This document shows positions 7,591 to 14,529 of a stretch of 14,638 bases of DNA, in pieces. The translations under genes and the position numbers were made by a program. The notes beneath the pieces are model-generated. The model ran no database searches. It was given only the letters and a program-made list of their open reading frames with translations, and was not told the origin of the DNA. This DNA is from an uncultured Verrucomicrobiota bacterium. GTDB lineage: Bacteria; Verrucomicrobiota; Verrucomicrobiia; Chthoniobacterales; SZAS-18. Within the stretch, counting starts at the first letter, position 1. Each line of letters begins with the position of its first letter. The stretch lies in assembly GCA_937871685.1 (NCBI GenBank), contig CALMOL010000382.1, positions 1-14,638 on the forward strand, in the 5' to 3' direction.

Positions 7591-7740
7591 GAAACTCGAA
7601 ACTCGAAGTTCGAAGCCCGAAACAAGGCCTGAAAGAACAAAGGCCCGAAGGCGGGGAGCGTGCGCGATCAGGAAAGCTTCCGGGGCTTGCCGTTTTTTCC
7701 GGCGCTTGTTTCGAGTTTCGAGTTTCGAGCTGCGAGTTTT
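7591..7740. repeat. Heptad-arm inverted repeat, GAAACTC family
   Basis: The left arm (7591-7626) reads in exact heptads: GAAACTC, GAAACTC, GAAGTTC, GAAGCCC, GAAACAA. The right arm (7705-7740) is the reverse complement with 29 of 36 positions matching. The 78-nt centre keeps the purine-left, pyrimidine-right bias and has a further imperfect pairing (AAGGCCCGAAGGC near 7639-7651 against a GCTTCCGGGGCTT-like stretch near 7676-7688). It lies 41 nt after the glycosyltransferase stop and 28 nt before the next start. Architecture and length match the TCAAGCT elements, but the unit sequence differs. The rest of this 219-nt gap shows no gene. Confidence 0.88.
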
Positions 7741-7768
7741 CCGGCACTCGTCCACCGCCCGCTGACCC

Positions 7769-10762
7769 TTGCCCGTGGCTTCTCCTTCCGCCCCGCCGCG
7801 CCGCCGCGTCTCGCGCTGGCTCGTCCTTGGCCTGCTGCTGACGGCGCTGGCATCGGTGCTGTTGCACCCGGCCCCGGCGCAGTGGGCGCTGCGCACGGCC
7901 CTGGAACGGGCGGCGACGCGGCGCGGCCTCGACCTGCGTGTGGAGCGAGTCGAGGGCAGCCTTTGGGACACCTTCACCCTCACGGGCGTGCGCCTCGTGG
8001 ACGTGCGCCACGTTCCCGAGGGCGGCACCGACCTGCGGGCGGGCCAAGTGGAGATCACGCCGCGCTGGTTCATTCCCTTCCTCCGGACGGGCGACGCGCC
8101 GGTGGAGCGCGTGGTGCTCGATGGACTGAGCGGCACCTACGTCTTCCACGCGCGGCCGGCTGCCGCCACGAACGCCCCGGCCGGCGCCAGCGCCGCGTCC
8201 CCCACGCCGCGGCGCACGCCCGACCCGGCGATCGTGGCGGGCATCGCGCGCTGGCTGCCGGCGTCCGTGGTGGTGCAGCGCGCCGACGTGTCCGTGGTGC
8301 GCGGCAACCTCGCCTTCCGCGCGCGGAACCTCCGCGTCTTCGCCGACGCGGGCACGGCGGGCTGGGCCGCGGCGACGGCCACGGAGTTCACCGCCGGGAC
8401 GCGCACCGCGACCTTGCCCCCGTGGCGCGGCGGCGCGCGCTGGCAGCGACCCGCGCTCACCGTGTCGGAGGTGGAGCTGGGAAGCGGCGTGCGCCTCGTC
8501 TCGGCCAACCTCGACCTTTCCCGCCTCGCGGGCGGGCGGCTCGACTCGAGCGTCACGCTCGACGCCCTCGGCGGCACCGTGCGCGGGCAGGTGGAGGCCG
8601 ACTTCGCCGCCGAGCGGCCGATCTTCGACGTGGCCGGCTCCCTCTCGCGCGTGGCCTTCGAGCCGGTGGCGCGCCTGCTCGGCCGCACCGGGCCTTTCGC
8701 CGGCTTCTTCGACGAGGGGCAATTCTCCTTCCGCGGCGACCCGGCCGACCCGGCCGCCGCCGCGCTCTCGCTGCGCGCGCAAGCCCGCGGGTTTCGCTGG
8801 CGCGAGCGGCAGTTCGAGAGCCTCTCGCTGGCCGGCACGCTCGTGAATCGCCGCCTCCAGGTGCAGCAGTTCGACCTGCGGCAGAAGGGCAACGACTTCC
8901 GCTTCTCCGGCGAGACCACGCTGCCCGAGCGGGATGCCGCCGCGGCCGCCGCGCTCATCGCCCCGCCGGACCTGCGCCCGTGGCTGCCGTGGCTGCTCGC
9001 CGGCTTCACGCTGAACATCGACGCCCGCCTCGATGACCTCCGCGCGCTCGCCCAGCTCGTGCAGCCCGGCGCGGAATACCTGTCCGGCCGCATGACCGTG
9101 GTCGGCACCGTGAAAGGCCGCCTCGGCGAGCTGGACGGCACGCTCTCGGTCGAGGCCGGGCCGGCGCAGTGGGCTGGCCTTCCGCTCGATTCCCTCCGCG
9201 CCACGCTCGGATTCAAGGGCGACGAGGTCGTGCTCACCGACCTGCAGGCCGCCGCCGGCAAGGCCGACACGCTCTCCGCCAAGGGCGAGTGGGCCGTGAT
9301 GTCCTCCGGTCGCTTCCGCGGCGAGCTGCGGACGCGCGTGGACGACCTCGGCCGCTACGCCGCCCTCTACCAATCCGACGGCATCCCCGGCCCGCTCGCC
9401 GGCTCCCTCTCGCTGGAATGGAGCGGCGACGGGACGCCCCGCGCGCACTCCGGCGCCTTCAAGGTCGCGGTGGAAAAGTTCTCCGCCCGGCGCGCCGGCG
9501 GCCGCGGCGCCTTCGCGCGCCCCACCGACCTCGCGGCCGAGGGCACCTACTCGCCGGCCGCGCTAGCGCTGCGCTCGCTCGTGCTGCGCGAGGGAAAGAA
9601 GGACGTGCTCAAGCTGGAGGGCACGCTCCCCTGGACGCAGGATCGCCGTCTCCTGGCCGACGGGAAGTTCTTCGATCCTTCCCGTCCCTTCTCCTTGCGC
9701 GGGGAGCTCATCGACGCGCCGCTCGATCTCCTGCCGTTCCTCACCACCGCGGTGCGCGCCGCCGACGGTCGCGCGAGCGGCAAGGTCGAGGTCGCCGGCA
9801 CCGCCCGTGCTCCGCGCCTGACCGGCTCCGTCCAAGTGCGCGGCGGCACCGTCGAATGGGACGGTCCCGCGCTCGCAGAATTGCAGGGCGAAGTCGTCCT
9901 CGATGGCGCCAAGCTTGCCTTGCGCGGCGCGCGCGGCCGGGCGCGGTTGCTCACGCCGGAATCGCCAAATGCTTCCCCTGCGCCTGCGGCAGCGTCTGTT
10001 GCTCCGTCCCCCGGCGCCGAATTCCAGGCCGAGGGCGGCATCTCGTGGGATGGCGAGCCCGCCCGGGTCACGCTCGATCTTCTCCTCCGTGCCGAGCGCG
10101 TCCCGTGGCGAAACGATCCTGACCTCGCGGCCGACGCGCGTCTCGAATGGGTGCTTCGAGGTCCCCTTGCCGACGCCACGCTGGGGGGTCGCGCCGTGCT
10201 GCGCACGGGCTCCTCGTTGCGTCGCCCGCTCACGCTCGTGGAAGCCGCGCAGGCCGGCGAAGTGCGCCCGCCGGAGGCGGGCTGGTTCGCGCCCGCCGCC
10301 TTGGCTGGCGGCGTCGGCTGGCTGGGAGGATTGCCGATGGAGATCCATGTTTCCGCGTCGTCCGAGGGCCTGCGCCTGCCCACGGCGAACGCGGGGGGCA
10401 CCGCCGCCGTGGAACTGACGCTCCGCGGAACCTTGCGCGAGACCTTGCCGGCCGGTGGCCGCCTCACGTTCACCGGCGCGCGCGCGCCCGGCCTGCCGGG
10501 CGTGAAGGCCGAACCGGTGAATCTGCGCGGCGCATTCACCTGGACCGCAGCCGGCGACGCGCCGCCCGCCGTGCAAGTTTCCGCCGAGCCCGCCACGCCG
10601 CGGCGTGGCGCCGCAGCCGGATTGAGCGGCGAGGGGCCGTGGCAAGGCGTCGAGTGGACCATCGCTTCGCCGACCGCCCCGCCCGCGGGTGACGCCGCGC
10701 CCGTGGCCTCGTCGTCTCCTGCTCCCGTCCCACCCGCCAACTCCGCGCTGGGGTTTCGGTGA
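7769..10762 (+). CDS. AsmA/TamB-like envelope protein
   Basis: 997 residues. A basic N-terminus (RRRVSR, 11-16) leads into one membrane segment (about 17-32), then a long, beta-rich, low-Cys periplasmic region. The sequence just after the anchor (RRGLDLRVERVEGSLWDTFT, then LTGVRLVDV) is the typical opening of AsmA/TamB-type proteins, and the later part repeats short strands alternating hydrophobic and polar residues with 'L.G.V.LDGAKLALRGARGR'-like turns. Members of this superfamily form elongated hydrophobic grooves thought to move phospholipids between inner and outer membranes or help outer-membrane protein assembly; this role is inferred. The C-terminus is a Pro/Ala/Ser tail ending NSALGFR, and I cannot recognise the conserved TamB C-terminal domain, so it is better called AsmA/TamB-like than TamB. 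The start is TTG at 7769 or GTG at 7775, two codons later; neither has a Shine-Dalgarno sequence. It ends 55 nt before the lipoprotein gene, so the two are probably co-transcribed. Confidence 0.85.
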   Translation: MPVASPSAPPRRRVSRWLVLGLLLTALASVLLHPAPAQWALRTALERAATRRGLDLRVERVEGSLWDTFTLTGVRLVDVRHVPEGGTDLRAGQVEITPRWFIPFLRTGDAPVERVVLDGLSGTYVFHARPAAATNAPAGASAASPTPRRTPDPAIVAGIARWLPASVVVQRADVSVVRGNLAFRARNLRVFADAGTAGWAAATATEFTAGTRTATLPPWRGGARWQRPALTVSEVELGSGVRLVSANLDLSRLAGGRLDSSVTLDALGGTVRGQVEADFAAERPIFDVAGSLSRVAFEPVARLLGRTGPFAGFFDEGQFSFRGDPADPAAAALSLRAQARGFRWRERQFESLSLAGTLVNRRLQVQQFDLRQKGNDFRFSGETTLPERDAAAAAALIAPPDLRPWLPWLLAGFTLNIDARLDDLRALAQLVQPGAEYLSGRMTVVGTVKGRLGELDGTLSVEAGPAQWAGLPLDSLRATLGFKGDEVVLTDLQAAAGKADTLSAKGEWAVMSSGRFRGELRTRVDDLGRYAALYQSDGIPGPLAGSLSLEWSGDGTPRAHSGAFKVAVEKFSARRAGGRGAFARPTDLAAEGTYSPAALALRSLVLREGKKDVLKLEGTLPWTQDRRLLADGKFFDPSRPFSLRGELIDAPLDLLPFLTTAVRAADGRASGKVEVAGTARAPRLTGSVQVRGGTVEWDGPALAELQGEVVLDGAKLALRGARGRARLLTPESPNASPAPAAASVAPSPGAEFQAEGGISWDGEPARVTLDLLLRAERVPWRNDPDLAADARLEWVLRGPLADATLGGRAVLRTGSSLRRPLTLVEAAQAGEVRPPEAGWFAPAALAGGVGWLGGLPMEIHVSASSEGLRLPTANAGGTAAVELTLRGTLRETLPAGGRLTFTGARAPGLPGVKAEPVNLRGAFTWTAAGDAPPAVQVSAEPATPRRGAAAGLSGEGPWQGVEWTIASPTAPPAGDAAPVASSSPAPVPPANSALGFR

Positions 10763-10771
10763 CAGGGCCGC

Positions 10772-10806
10772 GCCCGATTTGGCGTGACGCCCGGCCGGCG
10801 TCGGGC
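10772..10806. promoter_or_regulatory. Nested hairpin in the short gap before the lipoprotein gene
   Basis: GCCCGA (10772-10777) pairs with TCGGGC (10801-10806). Inside lie a perfect GGCG-TGA-CGCC hairpin (10781-10791) and a CCGGCCGG palindrome (10791-10798). No T tract follows, so it is not a standard terminator. It could slow or partly end transcription, or protect the mRNA end, between the AsmA/TamB-like gene and the lipoprotein gene. The function is a guess. Confidence 0.35.
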
Positions 10807-10817
10807 AAAATCCGCGC

Positions 10818-11645
10818 ATGAACGCACGGCTCGCTCGTCTGCTCCTTTTCCTCGCGCTGGTTTGCCTCGCCGCCTGCGCGGGCGATCCCGTTAGCCCCGC
10901 CTCGCTTGGCGGGGAGGCTTCGTCCCGCGTCGCCGGCCGGGCCGGCATGGCGGCCCCGGCGGTGGAGGATCGCCCCGGCCTTGGCACCGGCTTCGGCGAG
11001 CGCCGCCGCTCGGACTCGCGCGCCGTGGCCTTCGAGCGCGCCTCGTCCCGGCCGTGGGGCCGCGCGGTCATCTCCTACAACGACGCCGAGGGCATCGCCT
11101 CCGCGCGCGGCTCCGCCTCGCCGGGGAGCCACGCGCGCCTGGGCGGCAGCGACTTCGTGCGCGCCTCTTTGCTCGGCGACGGAGGCCGGCGGCTGCCGAT
11201 GGGCTTTCGCGGGGGAGTGTTCTCGTCGGACGAATACCGCGCGGTCGGGCGCCCGGGCGAGCGCTACGTGATCCGCCTGGAGAACCGCTCCGACGCGCGC
11301 ATGGAGTTCGTCGTGTCCGTGGACGGCCTGGACGTGCTCGACGGCCGCGGCGCCGCGCTGGACAAGCGCGGCTACGTCGTCGAGCCGGGCCGCTCGCTCA
11401 TCGTGCCGGGCTGGCGCACCGCCCGCAACGAGGTGGCCGCCTTCCGCTTCACCTCCGTGCGCAATTCCTACGCCGAGCGATCCACCGGCGACTCGCGCAA
11501 CGTGGGCGTGATCGGGCTCGCGGTGTTCAACGAGCGCGGCAGCGACCCGCGTCCCTTCCTCGAGCGCGAGCAGGACCGGCGTCGCCGCGCCGACCCGTTC
11601 CCCGGCGACCGTGGCCCCGGCTTCGCGCAGCCGCCGCCGAGGTAA
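10818..11645 (+). CDS. Lipoprotein with conserved domain of unknown function
   Basis: 275 residues. The N-terminus is a lipoprotein signal: Arg at 4 and 7, a hydrophobic core over 8-19, and the lipobox L17-A-A-C20, so Cys20 should be lipidated and become the mature N-terminus. The residue after Cys is Ala, with no Asp at +2, which favours outer-membrane sorting if this organism follows the enterobacterial rule. Residues about 21-140 are Arg/Ser/Gly-rich and variable in character. Residues about 148-242 form a compact domain with YVIRLENRSD, VDGLDVLDG (168-176), KRGYVVEPG, VAAFRF and RNVGVIGLAVF (227-237). I recall this pattern from conserved hypothetical proteins in several Gram-negative groups but know no function. 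The tail is rich in Arg, Asp and Pro. It follows the AsmA/TamB-like gene by 55 nt, so a joint envelope role is plausible. Confidence 0.85.
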   Translation: MNARLARLLLFLALVCLAACAGDPVSPASLGGEASSRVAGRAGMAAPAVEDRPGLGTGFGERRRSDSRAVAFERASSRPWGRAVISYNDAEGIASARGSASPGSHARLGGSDFVRASLLGDGGRRLPMGFRGGVFSSDEYRAVGRPGERYVIRLENRSDARMEFVVSVDGLDVLDGRGAALDKRGYVVEPGRSLIVPGWRTARNEVAAFRFTSVRNSYAERSTGDSRNVGVIGLAVFNERGSDPRPFLEREQDRRRRADPFPGDRGPGFAQPPPR

Positions 11646-11648
11646 GGT

Positions 11649-11813
11649 TTAAGTTCCAAGCCTCAAGCTTCAAGGAAGGGAGGGAAGGAAAAAGGTGAAA
11701 GGGTTTGCGGCGAGCGCCGGGTAATGGTTTCGCTCTGCCCTTTTGCCGCCTCTCTCCTTTCCGACGCTTTTCCTTTTCTGCCTCTTCCTTGGGGCTTGAA
11801 GCCTGAAGCTTAG
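11649..11813. repeat. Heptad-arm inverted repeat, TCAAGCT family (copy 2)
   Basis: The left arm (11649-11678) and right arm (11784-11813) match as reverse complements at 23 of 30 positions, with a 7-nt period (CAAGCCT, CAAGCTT, CAAGGAA). The left arm shares the 17-nt TCAAGCTTCAAGGAAGG (11663-11679) with copy 1 (4991-5007). The right arm shares the 19-nt GCTTGAAGCCTGAAGCTTA (11794-11812) with copy 1 (5102-5120), followed in both by two variable bases and CCTTTC. Here CCTTTC ends on the base before the ATG of the next gene. The interior is strongly purine-rich on the left (GGAAGGGAGGGAAGG) and pyrimidine-rich on the right. It starts 3 nt after the preceding stop. Confidence 0.9.
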
Positions 11814-11820
11814 ACCTTTC

Positions 11821-12636
11821 ATGAGCACCCTCACCGGCGACATCCGCCGCCATCCGCGCTTTCGCTCGGCCATCCTCGGCAACGAGCGGGACGTGCTCGT
11901 GTATCTCCCCCCGGGCTACCGCCGCGCGCGGGCGCGCTACCCGGTGCTCTACCTCCACGACGGGCAGAATTGCTTCGACTCCGACACCGCCTACGGCGGC
12001 ACCGAGTGGGGCGCGGACGAGACCGCCGAGCGCCTCATCCAGGCCGGCGAGATCGAGCCGCTCATCATGGTGGCCGTGGCGAACACGGGCGCCGACCGCA
12101 TCCACGAATACGCGCCCACCGCCGGCGTCTTCGAGACCACGCGCGACGGCGAGCGCCGCTCCCGCGGCCACGCGCGCCGCTACGGCCGCTTCCTCAGCAA
12201 GGAGCTCAAGCCCTACATCGACGCCCACTACCGCACGCGCCCCGGCGCGGCGGACACCGGCCTCGGCGGCTCCTCGATGGGCGGGCTCGTCACGCTCTCG
12301 CTGGGCCTGTGGTTCCCGCGCATCTTCACGCGCCTGGCGGTGTGCTCGCCCTCCGCGTGGTGGGACGACGGCGCGCTCTACAAGATGGTGGACGGCCTCA
12401 AGCGGAAGCCGGACCTCAAGATCTGGCTCGACATGGGCACCGCCGAGCCCGGCTGGGGCCGCGCCCGCATCCTGCGCGATTGCCTGCTCGAGAAGGGCTG
12501 GCGCGACGGCCAGGACCTCCGCTACCTCGAGGTGCCCGGCGCGCATCACACCGAGGCCGCCTGGGCCGCGCGCTTCGACCAAGTGCTCAAGTTCCTGTTC
12601 CCCAAGAATGGCCCGGCGCTGGGGATCGGCCGGTAG
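11821..12636 (+). CDS. Esterase-D-like alpha/beta hydrolase
   Basis: 271 residues without a signal peptide, so probably cytoplasmic. It belongs to the putative esterase family (PF00756 type, related to esterase D, enterochelin esterase and feruloyl esterase/mycolyltransferase folds). Visible signatures in order: RDVLVYLPPGY (from 23), the strand PVLYLHDGQN (41-50), YGGTEWGADE (58-67), the nucleophile elbow G150-S-S152-M-G154 with Ser152 as probable nucleophile, SPSAWWDDG (176-184), IWLDMGTAEP (201-210) with Asp204 or Glu209 as possible acid, and GAHHTEAAW with His243 as probable catalytic base. All parts of a catalytic triad seem present and the length is typical. The natural substrate cannot be read from the sequence; a carboxylic ester or a thioester such as S-formylglutathione are options. 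The ATG directly abuts repeat copy 2, with no Shine-Dalgarno sequence, so translation depends on unusual leader features. Confidence 0.9.
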   Translation: MSTLTGDIRRHPRFRSAILGNERDVLVYLPPGYRRARARYPVLYLHDGQNCFDSDTAYGGTEWGADETAERLIQAGEIEPLIMVAVANTGADRIHEYAPTAGVFETTRDGERRSRGHARRYGRFLSKELKPYIDAHYRTRPGAADTGLGGSSMGGLVTLSLGLWFPRIFTRLAVCSPSAWWDDGALYKMVDGLKRKPDLKIWLDMGTAEPGWGRARILRDCLLEKGWRDGQDLRYLEVPGAHHTEAAWAARFDQVLKFLFPKNGPALGIGR

Positions 12637-12660
12637 TCATCGAGGAAAGTGGAACAGGTG

Positions 12661-12810
12661 GACAGGATTTCAGGATTTACAGGATTGAACCGGGGAGGAC
12701 TACCAAACGCAGAGCCGGTCGGCCACAGCTCGGGGCCAAGGGAGCGAACTCGGCCAAGCTTCTCTTCTCTCAGCCAATCCTGTTAATCCTGAAAATCCTG
12801 CAATCCTGTC
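12661..12810. repeat. Inverted CAGGATT-array element
   Basis: The left arm has three CAGGATT units (starting 12663, 12671, 12680); the right arm has four AATCCTG units (starting 12776, 12785, 12794, 12802). The unit spacings, 8 then 9 from the outside in, are the same on both sides, and the outer 26 nt of each arm (12661-12686 and 12785-12810) match as reverse complements at 24 positions. The 98-nt centre shows no gene. The element lies 24 nt after the esterase stop and 45 nt before the ATPase start. I recall CAGGATT/AATCCTG arrays from intergenic DNA in several PVC and environmental genomes. The rest of this 219-nt gap shows nothing else. Confidence 0.9.
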
Positions 12811-12855
12811 TTTCTTGCCTCGCCCTCCATCGAGACGCTGCGCCTTCGTCCTCCC

Positions 12856-14529
12856 ATGTCTGAACCCGCCCTTCCCCCCTGGGCCGCCGAAATGGCGGCG
12901 CTCTACGAGAGCCACGCGGCCTCGCAGTTCCTCCTCTCGGGCAACCTCGACGACCGCTTCCTTCTCCCGCTCGGCGCCAATCGCGCGCGCATCGGCGGCG
13001 TCACCGACTTCCTCGCCGAGGTGCTCCTCGGCCGCTTCGACATCCTCCTTTCCTATGACCCCGGCAACGGCCTGCGCGTCGAGCGCGGTCGCGAGCTTTT
13101 CGCCGAGTGGCCCGCGTTCCGGGAGACGCCCGAGCTGCCCAAGCAGCCGCGGCCGGCCGCCGAGACCATCACGCGCTTCTTCCGCTACCACGCCAACCTC
13201 GCGCGCCTCGGCCGCGGCACGCCGCCGCAGATCGGCCTATGGATGCGCGCCGCCCACCTCGTCGCGCCCAACGTCCCCGGCGGCGGCGGAGGTGATCTCG
13301 CCGCGCTCGCGCTGCTCCTGCGCGACTGGTCGTCCGAGCCCTCGCTCGACGTCCTGCGCCTTTGCACCGTGCTGCTCGCCGACAACCTCGCCGATCTCCA
13401 CCCGCTCCTCACGCTAAATCCCCGCGCCGCGCGCATCCGCGTGCCGCTGCCCTCCGCGGAGGAATTGCGCGCCGCGATCACGTTCCTCGCGCCGAAGTTC
13501 CCCCGCGCGCTGGCGGAGTGGGCCGCCTCGTCCGAACGGCTTGGAGAACTCGCCGACGGCTTGGCCGGCGCGACGCTCGGCGCCGTCGAAAATCTGCTCA
13601 AGCTTTCCGAGCACCGCCACGAGCCGCTGCGCGCGGCCGACCTCGCCGGCGCGAAGAAGGACCTCGTCGAGCGCGAGGCCGGCGGCCTGATCGAGTTTCT
13701 CGCGCCGCGCCGCACGCTGGCCGACTTCCATGGCCAGGAGGCGCTCAAGCAATGGCTGCGCGACGACCTCGCCCTGTGGCGCAAGGGCGACCTCGCCGCG
13801 CTTCCCATGGGCTACCTCCTTTGCGGCCCCGTGGGCACGGGAAAAACTTACGCCGTCGAGTGCTTGGCGGGCGAGGCCGGCGTGCCCGTGGTCAAGATCA
13901 ACAACTTCCGCGACAAGTGGATCGGCTCCACCGAGGGCAACCTCGAGAAGATCTTCCGCCTCCTGCGCGGCCTCGGCCGCTGCTTCGTCTTCGTGGACGA
14001 GGCCGACCAGGCGCTCGGCCGGCGCGACTCCTCGTCGTCCACCGACGGCGGACTTTCCGGGCGCATCTACGGGATGTTCGCGAAGGAAATGAGCGACTCC
14101 TCCAATCGCGGCCGCCTGCTGTGGATCCTTGCTTCGAGCCGGCCCGACCTCATCGAGGTGGATCTCAAGCGCCCCGGCCGCGTGGACGTGAAGATCCCGC
14201 TCTTTCCCACGAGCACGCCGGAGGAATCCTGGTCGCTCATCACCGCGCTCGCGGCGCGGCGCGGGCTGAAGCTCGAAGCCGGCGACTTGGAACGGTTCCG
14301 CGCCGAGTTGCCGCTGCTGCTCACCCCCGGCGCCGCCGAGGCGCTGGCCGTGAAGGTGTATCGCGCCGTGCAAACGCGCGGCGTGGCCGCGGCCGAGGCG
14401 CTCGCCGCCGCCCTGCGCGACTACCAGCCGCCCGTGCCGCTGGACATAATGAAATTCCAAATCGGCCTCGCCGCCGCCGAGGCGAGCGACCTGTCGTTCG
14501 TGCCACCGGTGTTCCGGCCGGGAGCGTGA
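12856..14529 (+). CDS. AAA+ ATPase with a second, N-terminal ATPase-like module
   Basis: 557 residues, no signal peptide or membrane segment. The C-terminal half is a classical AAA+ domain: Walker A GPVGTGKT (324-331, Lys330, Thr331), pore-type segment NNFRDKWIGSTEGNLEK after it, Walker B CFVFVDEADQ (Asp381, Glu382), a Ser-rich loop (RRDSSSSTDGG), sensor-1 region LASSRPD where Ser428 stands in place of the usual Asn, and RPGR with Arg439 and Arg442 as arginine-finger candidates. The N-terminal part (about 18-230) has SGNLDDRF, YDPGNGLR and a region resembling an ATPase core without an intact Walker A, so it looks like a degenerate ATPase module. The tandem layout recalls Ycf46-type proteins, but I cannot be sure of kinship. 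AAA+ proteins use ATP to remodel other proteins; the client here is unknown. The ATG at 12856 follows a pyrimidine tract, not a Shine-Dalgarno sequence. No companion gene is visible before the window ends. Confidence 0.88.
   Translation: MSEPALPPWAAEMAALYESHAASQFLLSGNLDDRFLLPLGANRARIGGVTDFLAEVLLGRFDILLSYDPGNGLRVERGRELFAEWPAFRETPELPKQPRPAAETITRFFRYHANLARLGRGTPPQIGLWMRAAHLVAPNVPGGGGGDLAALALLLRDWSSEPSLDVLRLCTVLLADNLADLHPLLTLNPRAARIRVPLPSAEELRAAITFLAPKFPRALAEWAASSERLGELADGLAGATLGAVENLLKLSEHRHEPLRAADLAGAKKDLVEREAGGLIEFLAPRRTLADFHGQEALKQWLRDDLALWRKGDLAALPMGYLLCGPVGTGKTYAVECLAGEAGVPVVKINNFRDKWIGSTEGNLEKIFRLLRGLGRCFVFVDEADQALGRRDSSSSTDGGLSGRIYGMFAKEMSDSSNRGRLLWILASSRPDLIEVDLKRPGRVDVKIPLFPTSTPEESWSLITALAARRGLKLEAGDLERFRAELPLLLTPGAAEALAVKVYRAVQTRGVAAAEALAAALRDYQPPVPLDIMKFQIGLAAAEASDLSFVPPVFRPGA

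Noticed and set aside
7591..7740. Replication-origin iterons
   Set aside because: The heptads resemble iterons in length only; there is no initiator gene, no AT-rich unwinding region and no DnaA-box cluster, and similar elements lie in several ordinary gaps.
4991..9448. A 1485-codon open frame on the reverse strand opposite the GT4 fusion and the start of the AsmA/TamB-like gene
   Set aside because: Its translation is Arg/Gly/Ala/His/Glu-rich with no recognisable domain, it runs straight through two repeat elements, and it covers well-supported + strand genes. This is expected in DNA of very high GC content, where reverse-strand stops are rare.
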